A stretch of DNA of 64,000 nucleotides, taken from the NCBI RefSeq assembly GCF_002119525.1, contig NZ_CP017916.1, positions 1,178,001 through 1,242,000 of the forward strand, in the 5' to 3' direction. Positions 46,659 through 54,722 of the stretch are shown piece after piece. The stretch is from Vibrio syngnathi. GTDB lineage: Bacteria; Pseudomonadota; Gammaproteobacteria; Enterobacterales; Vibrionaceae. The position numbers and the translations under genes were made by a program. A model generated the notes under the pieces. It was not told the DNA's origin, did no database searches, and saw nothing but the letters and a program-made list of their open reading frames with translations. Position 1 is the first letter of the stretch. Each line of letters opens with the position of its first letter.

Positions 46659-47054
46659 ATGTTTAAAAAAGCATTGGTAGCCGCTGCTCTTCTTAGCAGC
46701 ATGAACGCTTTCGCTGGTTTGGTTGTTGTTGGTAATCCATCAATGAGTGAGCTGGACGCTTCAACAGTTAAAAAACTGTATCTAGGTAAAGCAAAGTCTC
46801 TACAGATTGAAGCGGTAGACTTGGAAGACGGTCACCCACTTAAGGGTACTTTTCACCAAGCAATTACAAAGAAGACAGAAGCACAGCTTCAAGCTTACTG
46901 GGCAAAGCGAGTATTTACGGGTAAAGGTCAACCACCTAAAGCTGTAGGTCAAGAAAGCTTAGCGAAAGACATGGTCGCTAGCTCTTCAAACAAAATTGCT
47001 TATATCGATGACTCTTTAGTTGATAGCTCAGTTAAGGTTCTTCTAAAACTCTAA
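46659..47054 (+). CDS. Small PstS-like periplasmic substrate-binding protein
   Basis: A 131-residue exported protein: signal peptide about 1-19 (ending NAFA), then GLVVVGNPSMSELDASTVKKLYLGK and FHQAITKKTEAQLQAYWAKR with VFTGKGQPPKAVGQ, ending in a KIAYIDDSL block. This is the single-lobe PstS-like phosphate-binding fold, much shorter than true PstS (about 270-340 residues). Such small proteins occur in Vibrio and relatives next to porins and sensors. It has no ABC transporter subunits nearby, so a direct transport role is unlikely; acting as a ligand presenter for the adjacent chemoreceptor or kinase is a reasonable guess. It ends before a hairpin at 47124. Confidence 0.85.
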   Translation: MFKKALVAAALLSSMNAFAGLVVVGNPSMSELDASTVKKLYLGKAKSLQIEAVDLEDGHPLKGTFHQAITKKTEAQLQAYWAKRVFTGKGQPPKAVGQESLAKDMVASSSNKIAYIDDSLVDSSVKVLLKL

Positions 47055-47393
47055 TCTTGAACTACATAGCACAAGAATGAGCTATAAAATAAAAGTTTGA
47101 GCTGCAAAGTAAAGGCTTTTCGTGTGGCGCTCTAATAGGGCGCCACTCTTACATTGGCTTACATACTGCTCGAACTCTCTAACTTACCGCTTACACTCGC
47201 TTGTCAATTCCCTATCCTATTGTTTCATAAGGCAATCTTGCTGGTTGTTTTTTGTTCTATTTTCTAAAAAATCCAAATTTTTTATATTTTTATTCATTTA
47301 GTTTGTTTGATATAAAAATGGGCATGTTGAGATTATTTGGTTGAGTTATAGAATGCGCGGGTAATATAAACAAATAGGTGAGGATACAATCTG
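47055..47393. other. 339-bp intergenic region before the TetR gene
   Basis: The first part holds a hairpin terminator (47124-47146). The rest is AT-rich and probably carries the TetR promoter. No gene or RNA is supported. Confidence 0.6.
47124..47152 (+). terminator. Terminator after the PstS-like gene
   Basis: Stem GTGGCGC/GCGCCAC (47124-47130 and 47140-47146) with a 9-base loop, followed by TCTTAC. The T-run is short, so confidence is moderate. Confidence 0.6.
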
Positions 47394-47975
47394 ATGCTAA
47401 ATGACAAAAGAACAAAAATCTTGAGCTCAGCAGAAAAGCTATTTATTTCTCAGCCTTATAGTAAAGTTTCAATTCGGTCTATTGCTAAGTCTGCGGGTGT
47501 AAGCCCCGCGTTAATTCTTTATTACTTTAATAACAAAGAGCAATTGTTTGATCAGCTCATCGAAGAGCATACAAGTCGCTTTCAAGACCAGTTCTCAAAG
47601 TATCAGAGAGTGGATGGAATACAATTACAACACTTACTTTCTGAACTTATCGAGTTTTGGGAAGCTGCGCCTAACATCTTTTTATTATTCACTTTTGGCG
47701 GTAGCTCTTATAACTACGACAATGTTCAACGACTCAAAGAGTCTAAGTTTGGTTACACCTACAATAAGACTCTTGAAAATCTTCTTTATTTAGTTGATGG
47801 CTGTAACGAGTCAAACTTTCATTATTACCAGATGTTGGTTACGTCGTTAGTGTCTCAACCATATTTAGCAAGTAAGCAACAAAAATATAACAATGACAAC
47901 TCTACGTTTAACCTTATGCAATACCAAGAGGTTATAGCTAGCTTATTTAAAGAAGAGACTCGCTTTGCTTATTAA
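47394..47975 (+). CDS. TetR family transcriptional regulator
   Basis: A 193-residue one-component regulator. The N-terminal TetR helix-turn-helix spans about 8-52 (ILSSAEKLFISQPYSKVSIR, then SIAKSAGVSPALILYYFNNK), followed by a ligand-binding helical domain rich in aromatic residues. The ATG is preceded by AGG in GTGAGGATA. It is the last plus-strand gene before the ynj operon and is separated from the porin operon by a terminator. Whether it controls the preceding sensory genes is not evident. Confidence 0.88.
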   Translation: MLNDKRTKILSSAEKLFISQPYSKVSIRSIAKSAGVSPALILYYFNNKEQLFDQLIEEHTSRFQDQFSKYQRVDGIQLQHLLSELIEFWEAAPNIFLLFTFGGSSYNYDNVQRLKESKFGYTYNKTLENLLYLVDGCNESNFHYYQMLVTSLVSQPYLASKQQKYNNDNSTFNLMQYQEVIASLFKEETRFAY

Positions 47976-48060
47976 ATAACTGCTTATTAAATGAATTATT
48001 CGTAAGTTACATTTTGGGGTTTTAAGTCTTAACTCCTAATTCCTCAAAAACTGACACGAA

Positions 48061-48090
48061 AAAACGCCGCTCATTTGAGCGGCGTTTTTG
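48061..48090. terminator. Bidirectional terminator between TetR gene and ynjF
   Basis: A perfect 13-bp stem AAAACGCCGCTCA/TGAGCGGCGTTTT (48061-48073 and 48076-48088), with T on one side and A on the other, between two convergent genes. Confidence 0.88.
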
Positions 48091-48115
48091 TTTATGAGAA
48101 ATACAGAAACAAATA

Positions 48116-48733
48116 CTAATTGGTTTGATCCTTGAGTGTCTGGAATCCAAAGTAAATTCGCATGAACGTAGTTAGCCAGCACGCGGTGCCAAAGGTGTAG
48201 GCGATAACAGCAAAGTGTTGAGGCCAAATACAGAAGGCAATGAAACAGGCGATGGTTTCTGTGCCTTCGGTTAGCCCCGACATGTAGTAGAGAGACTTAT
48301 GTTTATAGACTGGGTTTTCGATGCCTCGCTTGCCTGCCATAACCGCAAACGCTAAAAAGCTGCTGCCTGTACCGATAAAAGAGAAGATCAAAAATGCACC
48401 GGCAATGGCGTTGTGTTCTGGGTTCGCAATGACAAATCCAAAAGGTATCAGCGAGTAGAATAGGAAATCTAGGCTGATATCGAGGAAGCCGCCCGCATCG
48501 CTGATGCCTTGGATTCGAGCCAAAGCCCCATCAAGCCCATCACATACTCGGTTGAATACAATGAAACCTAGCGCCCATTCATATTGTTGAAATGCCAACG
48601 CTGCAAATGCTAAACACCCGACCAGAAAGCCAAATAAGGTGGTTTGATTAGCTGTGATACCAAATTGGTTCAGTAACTTAGCTGATTGGTTTAATGGCCA
48701 CTTAATGACCTTGATGGAGTACTTATCCAGCAT
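48116..48733 (-). CDS. ynjF: CDP-alcohol phosphatidyltransferase family protein (YnjF-like)
   Basis: A 205-residue inner-membrane enzyme with about six helices. It contains the CDP-alcohol phosphotransferase signature DG(x)2AR(x)8G(x)3D(x)3D as DGLDGALARIQGISDAGG continuing FLDISLD (about residue 65). It would transfer a phospho-alcohol from a CDP donor to form a phospholipid head group. The gene overlaps the end of the ABC ATPase gene by 11 bases. The same ynjBCD-ynjF association is known in E. coli, so its presence here marks a conserved but uncharacterised operon. Its substrate is unknown. Confidence 0.88.
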   Translation of the reverse strand: MLDKYSIKVIKWPLNQSAKLLNQFGITANQTTLFGFLVGCLAFAALAFQQYEWALGFIVFNRVCDGLDGALARIQGISDAGGFLDISLDFLFYSLIPFGFVIANPEHNAIAGAFLIFSFIGTGSSFLAFAVMAGKRGIENPVYKHKSLYYMSGLTEGTETIACFIAFCIWPQHFAVIAYTFGTACWLTTFMRIYFGFQTLKDQTN

Positions 48734-49373
48734 GATGACTCCTCCATGGCCAAGACAGCACTTGCGCCCCTTGAGGTACGTCAGCTTCGTCGTGCGTGAC
48801 CATTAATGTTGGGATATTTGCTTTTGTCAGCTGTTCGAAGACCCAATCGCGAAATTGTGCTCTTAACTCTTGGTCTAACTTACTAAACGGTTCGTCGAGT
48901 AGGGCGAGCTTCGGCTTCGCCAATAACATACGAGTTAAGCTGATTCTTGCACGTTGACCGCCAGATATTTGATCCGGGAAAGACTCTGCCAAGTGAGTTA
49001 GTTCTATGTCTTTTAGTGCAGCCATCGCTTGCTGTTGACGAGCGGAGCCCTTAATTGAATTAGGCAGAGAGAACGCCAAGTTTTCCCATACCTTGAGGTG
49101 AGGGAACAACAAGTCATCTTGAAATAGAATACCGACTTCACGCTGATGTGAAGGCAGGTCATCCAGCTGAATGTCGTTCAAAATAACGGTGCCAGAATAC
49201 GAAAACTCATCATTTAAGTGCCCAGCTACGGCGTCCAACAAGGTCGATTTTCCGCAGCCGCTCGGCCCCATCAAAGCCAATACTTGGCCTGATTCTAATG
49301 TTACGTTTAGCGCTGAAAACAGCGATACACCATCGTTTTTACGGATGGCGAGGTCGTTGAGGTGCAGACTCAT
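48723..49373 (-). CDS. ynjD: ABC transporter ATP-binding protein (YnjD-like)
   Basis: A 216-residue ATPase of the ThiQ/YnjD group with Walker A LMGPSGCGKSTLLDAV (about residue 34), Q-loop ILFQDDLLFPHLKV, signature ISGGQRARISLTR, Walker B LALLDEPFSKLD and switch His in MVTHDEADVP. It overlaps the permease gene by 35 bases and the phosphatidyltransferase gene downstream, forming a tight operon with the permease and binding protein. The transported substrate is unknown; the group is related to thiamine and sulfate/iron importers. Confidence 0.9.
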   Translation of the reverse strand: MSLHLNDLAIRKNDGVSLFSALNVTLESGQVLALMGPSGCGKSTLLDAVAGHLNDEFSYSGTVILNDIQLDDLPSHQREVGILFQDDLLFPHLKVWENLAFSLPNSIKGSARQQQAMAALKDIELTHLAESFPDQISGGQRARISLTRMLLAKPKLALLDEPFSKLDQELRAQFRDWVFEQLTKANIPTLMVTHDEADVPQGAQVLSWPWRSHHAG

Positions 49374-51039
49374 TCGTTAGAAAACCTTTAAAAGTAAGAC
49401 GGCGATATCTGAGTTGAAGTCGGCTGACTAATATCGCTAAAGAGAAAAAGAACAGAGGCAATAAGGCTTGCCAGATAGCATAAATTGCAGTCACCCTGCG
49501 GTCGAAACCACTGGTAAGGGCAACGGCTTCTGTGGTGATTGTGCTAATACGGCCCGCGCCGAGCATCAAGGTGGGTAAGTACTGAGCCAAACTTACGCTG
49601 ATCCCGACCGCCCAAGCAAAGGCAATTGCGGGTAGCAAGATAGGCAGCTTGATGGAGTACCAACTCTGAAATGGCGATTTACCTAGGCTAAGTGAGGCTT
49701 TAATCAACCTATCATTGAAGCTTTTCCACGGGCCGTCCAAAGACAGATACACAAACGGGAAAGCAAAGAAAACATGCGCCCAAATCACCCAGAACTCATA
49801 AGCACTACTGCCAACGTAGAGTGTGGTGACCTGCATACCAAACAATACCGAGAGTTGAGGTATCAACATGGGAATCGCGATAATGAAGCCCGGAACTTGC
49901 CACTTGTATTTGATTCGGTATTCATGAGCAACCAGCGCGAGTAATAAAGCAACGGAAGCAGCAATAAGGCCAATCCATAAGCTTTGTCCGACGGTACTCA
50001 TGATGCTATCCCACTCAAACTCCCAAAAACGCATGCTATAGCGACTTGGAAGTAAATCAGGGAAGCGCCACCGCTGAGCAACACTCCAAATCCCCATTAG
50101 CGGAATGATCAACAGTGACAATGTCGCAAGCACTGCGAAGATCGTTTTCCCTGGAAGGTTTGTACCTGTTCTGCCTGAATATTGCCAAGTTCGAAAGTAC
50201 TTCAAAACCGCCCATTCGATTAAACGCGCTAAGGCGATGATCAACGAAGCCAAACCAAATAAAATGATGGCGCCAGCTGCAGCTCGTGGGAGTAGGTTAA
50301 GGTCTGGGTCGTTAAACCATTGCCATACTAAAACGGCAAAAGTTGGCGGGTTGGTTGGGCCAATGATCAGAGCAATGTCGACAACCGACACGCTATAGGC
50401 GAGTACCGCCAGCATTGGGAAGCGAAGCTTAGTAAACCATTGTGGGAAAATACACTTCCACCAGATCTGAGCACGGCTGTAACCGAGTGAGGCACTGACC
50501 TTAGTGATGCGTTCAACATCGATTTGTTGAAGTATCGATATGCTCATCAGCAATAAGAACGGGACTTCTTTGAGCGCCAACATGATGATGAGGCCAAACG
50601 CGTAAGGATCTTTTATCAGCAAAGCCAATTCAGAGCTTGTAGCTGATTCGCCGAGCAAGTGATGTACGGCTCTTGCGCCAAGCCCGGTTGGGCTAAATAG
50701 AAAAGCAAAGCCGATAGCGAAAGCCACATGCGGAATGGCAAGCATTGGCGATAGCGTTAACTCAATCTTTCTCCAAAACTTGTTTCCCCAAGAGGCTTGA
50801 AGAATACAAAAAGTCAGGAAGCAGGCGATATAGCTGCTTGCAATTGCTGACCCTAGGCTCAAACCAATAGAGTGCCAAGCCCCTTCCCATTGAAAGACTT
50901 GGTTAAAACCGTTGAGTGTTGGTTCCTTTAAACCTAGGGGCGGGATGAAACTCAGTGACGAGGCCACTACTCCCGCTACCCCAGGAATCGTAGGGACAAT
51001 GCACACAGCTATAACAACAAAATATAGAGCGCGTAGCAT
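49339..51039 (-). CDS. ynjC: ABC transporter permease, double-domain (YnjC-like)
   Basis: A 566-residue permease with about twelve helices, made of two fused permease halves as in ThiP and FbpB. The two ATPase-contacting loops are visible: ERITKVSASLGYSRAQIWWK in the first half (about residue 178) and NDRLIKASLSLGKSPFQSWY in the second (about residue 447). It starts 5 bases after the binding-protein stop and overlaps the ATPase start. It works with the YnjB-like and YnjD-like proteins; substrate unknown. Confidence 0.9.
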   Translation of the reverse strand: MLRALYFVVIAVCIVPTIPGVAGVVASSLSFIPPLGLKEPTLNGFNQVFQWEGAWHSIGLSLGSAIASSYIACFLTFCILQASWGNKFWRKIELTLSPMLAIPHVAFAIGFAFLFSPTGLGARAVHHLLGESATSSELALLIKDPYAFGLIIMLALKEVPFLLLMSISILQQIDVERITKVSASLGYSRAQIWWKCIFPQWFTKLRFPMLAVLAYSVSVVDIALIIGPTNPPTFAVLVWQWFNDPDLNLLPRAAAGAIILFGLASLIIALARLIEWAVLKYFRTWQYSGRTGTNLPGKTIFAVLATLSLLIIPLMGIWSVAQRWRFPDLLPSRYSMRFWEFEWDSIMSTVGQSLWIGLIAASVALLLALVAHEYRIKYKWQVPGFIIAIPMLIPQLSVLFGMQVTTLYVGSSAYEFWVIWAHVFFAFPFVYLSLDGPWKSFNDRLIKASLSLGKSPFQSWYSIKLPILLPAIAFAWAVGISVSLAQYLPTLMLGAGRISTITTEAVALTSGFDRRVTAIYAIWQALLPLFFFSLAILVSRLQLRYRRLTFKGFLTNESAPQRPRHP

Positions 51040-51044
51040 GAATT

Positions 51045-52211
51045 TTAGTTACCGTATCGCTTAAGCCACTCTTTCTCGAGCGCGTTTTGCCAGCTTGGGT
51101 GTGGTTCATCAATTGATTTAAATTGTTGGGTGTTTTTAGCGCTACCTGTTAAGTACTTGCTGCTCAACACTGAAGGATCGCCCCAAACATTGAGGTCGCC
51201 TTTGCGTGATTGTGCTTCAGGGCTCAACAAGAAGTTGATGGTTACCTGAGCGCCAGCACTTGCATTAGCATTCCAAGGAATCGCAAGGAAGTGGATGTTA
51301 GATAGAGCCCCGCTTTTTAATGCATAAGCCTTGGTGGTTTCGGCTAATCGGCCACTCGCTTGTGCTGAATACACAGAGTTTGGATTAAAGGTAATGGCTA
51401 AATCGAGCTGACCATCATCCAGAAGTTGGATACTTTCAGATGTGCCTGCTGGGAATTGTTTGCCACCACGCCATGCCACTTTATGAAATTTATCTAAGTA
51501 AGCCCAAAGTGGTGCCGTAACTTCTTGGAAGTTGTCTTCAGACACAGGCTTAGCAAGTGCAGGGTTGTTGTCTGTTAGCTCAATCAGTAGAGACTTGATG
51601 AAGCTGGTGCCGTGAAATTCAGGTGGGCGAGGGTAGCTCAAGCGGTTAGGGAAAGCTTGAGCGTAGCTCAACATCTCTGAAAACGATTGTGGCGGATTGT
51701 GCAGCGTTTCTTGGTCATGGATGAACACAAGTTGTCCAACGCCCCATGGTGCTTCTAGGCCTTCTGTCGGTTCAGAGAAGTCGACATCAATCGGTAAAGA
51801 TTTATCAACGTACTGCCAGTTTGGAAGTGATTCTGTGAATGGTCCAAACAACAGCGCGTTGTCTTTCATCGAACGGAAGTTTTCACCATTAATCCAAACG
51901 ATATCGACACTGCCTTCGGTGTTCTTGCCTGCCGCCTTTTCTGCAAGTAAGCGAGTAGTGGTTTCGGCAATATCAGTGACTTTGACATGCTTTAAGGTAA
52001 CACCGTAGTCACTCTGTAACTTCTTGCCTGCCCATTGTAGGTAACGATTGATCTCTTGGCTTCCGCCCCAAGCGTGAAAGTAGACAGTTTCTCCCTCTGC
52101 CTGCTGTTCAATTTGGTTCCAGCTATCGGTTGATGTTGCTTCATCAGCATAAATGGTTGCGCTGTATGCAACGGTTGCCATGATTCCTAACGTACTTACT
52201 ATCTTGTTCAT
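51045..52211 (-). CDS. ynjB: ABC transporter substrate-binding protein (YnjB-like)
   Basis: A 388-residue periplasmic binding protein of the YnjB type (COG4134-like), the same length as E. coli YnjB. A signal peptide of about 22 residues (ending TIYA) is followed by ETVYFHAWGGSQEINRYLQW, the usual opening of this family, then VDIVWINGENFRSMKDN, GQLVFIHDQETLHNPPQSF and the C-terminal WGDPSVLSSKYL. I place the start at the ATG at 52211 because GGAAAAG lies just upstream; the longer frame would add a non-signal leader. It is the first gene of a four-gene operon (ynjB, C, D, F). Confidence 0.9.
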   Translation of the reverse strand: MNKIVSTLGIMATVAYSATIYADEATSTDSWNQIEQQAEGETVYFHAWGGSQEINRYLQWAGKKLQSDYGVTLKHVKVTDIAETTTRLLAEKAAGKNTEGSVDIVWINGENFRSMKDNALLFGPFTESLPNWQYVDKSLPIDVDFSEPTEGLEAPWGVGQLVFIHDQETLHNPPQSFSEMLSYAQAFPNRLSYPRPPEFHGTSFIKSLLIELTDNNPALAKPVSEDNFQEVTAPLWAYLDKFHKVAWRGGKQFPAGTSESIQLLDDGQLDLAITFNPNSVYSAQASGRLAETTKAYALKSGALSNIHFLAIPWNANASAGAQVTINFLLSPEAQSRKGDLNVWGDPSVLSSKYLTGSAKNTQQFKSIDEPHPSWQNALEKEWLKRYGN

Positions 52212-52526
52212 AAACTTTTCCATTTGGTAGTGAACGGGTAAGAGCATTGTATTTTCAAACTCCCTACAGTTATTCTATCTGTTTCTGAAATAATTTCTAA
52301 TTCAACAGTAAATTCAATCAATTACTTAAGGGCTCTTACCATCCTAGCAACAGACCGTTGAACTGATGAATTTATTGCACTCAAATGATAGATTTTTTAG
52401 GTTTATTGGGGTTTGGTACGAAAAGTAAGCGATGCGTGTCAGTTTTTAAGGAATCATGAGTGTAAGAAAGCAATAAAAAAGGAGCCACTAGGGCTCCTTT
52501 AATCAATATTTGGTTTCGATGACGGA
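52212..52526. other. 315-bp intergenic region upstream of ynjB
   Basis: Contains the terminator of the META lipoprotein gene (52478-52500) and, nearer ynjB, AT-rich sequence that probably holds the ynj promoter. No gene is seen. Confidence 0.6.
52473..52501 (-). terminator. Terminator after the META lipoprotein gene
   Basis: Stem AAAGGAGCC/GGCTCCTTT (52478-52486 and 52492-52500); on the minus strand it is followed by TTTTTT, 26 bases after the gene stop. Confidence 0.85.
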
Positions 52527-52973
52527 TTAGTTTACCCAGTCACGAATTGTGTACGTTAGCGTGTGTACATCGTTTTTCAATACTAGCGTATCGTTTGTTA
52601 GTGTTACGTCGCTCCACTCGCTTAGAGTCGCTGAAACCGATTGTTCGATTTCCATCGCAGAGCCGTGACACATTTTCATGGTCATGCCCATTTGCTTAAT
52701 GCGGAATTGACCGTCTTTTAGTTCGCCTTGACCGAAGAAGTTGTTACAACCAGCCATGCCGTTTGCCGTCATCTTTTCGCCGATCTCTAGACGAGGTGTC
52801 GCTTGGTGTTCGCTTTTCTCAATGTTCTTGCCATCAATTTGAGCAAGTTCCCAATTATGGTGCTGTAGATCGGTTGGTGTTACTTGCATCGCGTTATCAC
52901 CTGTTGTTGTGCATGCTGCTAGCATCATAGGTAAAGCGGCTACTGCTAGTAATTTTTTTGAACTAAACTTCAT
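52527..52973 (-). CDS. META domain lipoprotein (HslJ-like)
   Basis: A 148-residue lipoprotein. With the ATG at 52973 (GGAG 9 bases upstream) the signal peptide MKFSSKKLLAVAALPMMLAAC ends in a lipobox with an acylated Cys at residue 21. The META domain follows with HNWELAQIDGKNI, GMAGCNNFFGQGEL and MKMCHGSAMEIEQSV, the pattern shared with HslJ heat-inducible proteins. A longer frame to 53033 lacks a signal. Role: unknown envelope protein, linked in E. coli to stress and novobiocin tolerance. Confidence 0.9.
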   Translation of the reverse strand: MKFSSKKLLAVAALPMMLAACTTTGDNAMQVTPTDLQHHNWELAQIDGKNIEKSEHQATPRLEIGEKMTANGMAGCNNFFGQGELKDGQFRIKQMGMTMKMCHGSAMEIEQSVSATLSEWSDVTLTNDTLVLKNDVHTLTYTIRDWVN

Positions 52974-53163
52974 ATTATAAGGCTCCAAAGGAAAGAACGA
53001 AGTTACTGAATATGTGTAACTTGATGGGTTCAAAGTATAGTTTACAAAACACTATATGTGTCAGTATAAGGTCATAGTTTAGTATGGATTTAATCGGTCT
53101 GGCGACAAATTAATCGCTTATTTTTGAATTAGTAAGCTTAATTTCGATGTGTAAGGAGACAGG

Positions 53164-53424
53164 GTGGAGCAGTTAGAGTTTTTCCAAGTTCCAAGCCCTT
53201 GTGTTGGGGTTTGCTCAAGCGATGAAAAAGGCTATTGCCATGGCTGTATGCGCAAAAGAGAAGAGCGCTTTAATTGGATGTCGATGACATCTGCGGAGCA
53301 GTTGCATGTCATAAAATTATGCCGTCAGCGCTATAGAAGAAAAATAATGAAGCAAAACAACTTGGTTGGTAAGCCTGAAGAAGAAGAGGGAAACACAAGT
53401 CCCCAAAGAGATCTTTTCGGCTAA
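53164..53424 (+). CDS. DUF1289 domain-containing protein
   Basis: An 86-residue small cysteine-rich protein. The DUF1289 motif is PSPCVGVCSSDEKGYCHGCM with four cysteines in two pairs that could bind a metal, then the typical RFNWMSMTSAEQLHVIKL. The start is GTG with AAGGAG 4-5 bases upstream. The function is unknown. A small 55-residue ORF 110 bases downstream shares the W..MS..E motif. Confidence 0.9.
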   Translation: MEQLEFFQVPSPCVGVCSSDEKGYCHGCMRKREERFNWMSMTSAEQLHVIKLCRQRYRRKIMKQNNLVGKPEEEEGNTSPQRDLFG

Positions 53425-53533
53425 ACAATAACTATTGAGTTTTTATTTAACTCCGAAGTAACTATTACTTTACATAATGGTTGGGGTGTAATATTAAGGT
53501 AGGTACCTTTGTACCAGAAGGAGTGGTGTCGGT

Positions 53534-53701
53534 ATGAATAAAAAGGACGTGAAAATCAAAAAAAAACCAGTCAAAGCACTGGATAAAAAACCTATCGGGG
53601 CGAAAGATGACCCTGAAGAGAGCCCGCGTGATTGGCATTCGATGTCAGAAGAAGAGCGAATGGAAATCCTTTCTCACCTTTCGGACATGCCTTTTCAATA
53701 A
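53534..53701 (+). CDS. 55-residue small protein related to the DUF1289 tail
   Basis: ATG 53534 to TAA 53701 encodes 55 residues: a lysine-rich N-terminal half, then PRDWHSMSEEERMEILSHLS. That half resembles the FNWMSMTSAEQLHVIKL segment of the DUF1289 protein just upstream (W, M, S and acidic positions), while the cysteines are lost. AAGGAG at 53518-53523 gives a plausible ribosome site 10 bases before the ATG. It may be a truncated duplicate or an independent small protein. Confidence 0.6.
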   Translation: MNKKDVKIKKKPVKALDKKPIGAKDDPEESPRDWHSMSEEERMEILSHLSDMPFQ

Positions 53702-53775
53702 CATCACTGGTTCATCAGAGTCTTTCTCAATAGTCACATTTTCGTAAGCCAACAAGCTCTTAAATGAACGTCTTC

Positions 53776-54123
53776 TTAAACAAACATGTGATTCGCTTTC
53801 GTTACACCACGATGGTAAGTGCAAAATGTATCATCGGCCTCGGTGGTCTTACTATGAATCTTAATGTTGATGATGACTTCGACAGCCCCTGCATCGTAAC
53901 AAGCTTGCTCAGCCTTTTTAACGATCTCGAGTAATTGGTTAAGCTCACCTTTCATTGTGGTTTCCATCGCACCAATTTGAAAAGGAACATCAGCTGCTTT
54001 CACTACTTCAATCGCTTTATCAACCACTTCGAAATTGTTGCCTTCTTTAACGCGAGGGATCACTTGGAAGGCAACCATCACTTCTTTTTCTCTTTTTAAC
54101 TCAGACACTTTCTGCTTACTCAA
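53776..54123 (-). CDS. Thiamine-binding protein (MTH1187/YqgV family)
   Basis: A 115-residue protein of the MTH1187/YkoF-like fold, known to bind thiamine or related compounds. Matching blocks are VMVAFQVIPRVKEGNNFEVV, KAADVPFQIGAMETTMKGEL and QLLEIVKKAEQACYDAGAVE. The family is often linked to thiamine uptake; a ThiP-like permease operon (ynj) lies a few kilobases away, but that may be coincidence. It is monocistronic on the minus strand. The role in the cell is not firmly known. Confidence 0.88.
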   Translation of the reverse strand: MSKQKVSELKREKEVMVAFQVIPRVKEGNNFEVVDKAIEVVKAADVPFQIGAMETTMKGELNQLLEIVKKAEQACYDAGAVEVIINIKIHSKTTEADDTFCTYHRGVTKANHMFV

Positions 54124-54186
54124 TGAAGGGAAATTGTTGCAGATAATAGGTTAATGCGGAGATAAATTCTACAGCGGTTATGCTGG

Positions 54187-54234
54187 CTTATTCGCTTATT
54201 CGCTTATTCGCTTATTCGCTTATTCGCTTATGAG
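54187..54234 (+). repeat. 8-bp tandem repeat (CTTATTCG x 5)
   Basis: Five perfect copies of CTTATTCG (54187-54226) and one degenerate copy (CTTATGAG) in the gap between two minus-strand genes. A likely variable-number locus, 16 bases downstream of the 73-residue gene at 54250. Confidence 0.92.
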
Positions 54235-54249
54235 CTTATTGCCTTTGGC

Positions 54250-54471
54250 CTACTTACTACCCCAGTGGTCGCTAACCCAACCGCCTATGTGCTCATCGAA
54301 ATGACTGCCACTGAATCTGTGGTTGCGTTCAACAGAACAGTCACTCTCGTCTTTGTTATCTATTAGGTTTTGTATGTAGTTTGCCATCGGGTCATTGGAA
54401 CACTGACGATCTCGGCGAGTTGCCACTTCCTTAATCAGTTGCAATCGATATGTAGAGCTAGCACGTTTCAT
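54250..54471 (-). CDS. Small conserved hypothetical protein
   Basis: A 73-residue hydrophilic protein with two cysteines and an aromatic C-terminus (GGWVSDHWGSK). A perfect Shine-Dalgarno sequence (AGGAGG, complement of 54480-54485) stands 8 bases before the ATG, which strongly supports translation. I recognise no family. It has no signal peptide or membrane helix. The tandem repeat at 54187 lies directly downstream of its stop codon. Confidence 0.75.
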   Translation of the reverse strand: MKRASSTYRLQLIKEVATRRDRQCSNDPMANYIQNLIDNKDESDCSVERNHRFSGSHFDEHIGGWVSDHWGSK

Positions 54472-54669
54472 TTCAATGACCTCCTGTTTTAGACACTAAT
54501 AGAAAAATCTAGTTGCCAGATATAAGGGCGTCAACGTGATCAGAAAGTATTTTTTTTGAGCAACCAAGAATCAATACGTTGGCATCATAATTCATAAAAG
54601 TGTCATTTAACTTGGTGTGATTAAGCGGTCTTTTTCAGGTTTAGCTGTCAGTTTTTCTTTGAATAAAAA

Positions 54670-54692
54670 AGCCCAGTTAATACTGGGCTAAT
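54670..54692 (-). terminator. Terminator after the RhlE-like helicase gene
   Basis: Stem AGCCCAGT/ACTGGGCT (54670-54677 and 54682-54689), loop TAAT, and on the minus strand a T-run follows. Confidence 0.85.
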
Positions 54693-54722
54693 CGATTTTC
54701 TATGGTTATTTTGAAGAACTGG

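Noticed and set aside
38170..47975. Genomic island or mobile element around the sensory genes
   Set aside because: No integrase, tRNA junction, direct repeats or marked composition shift is visible; it looks like ordinary accessory chromosome.
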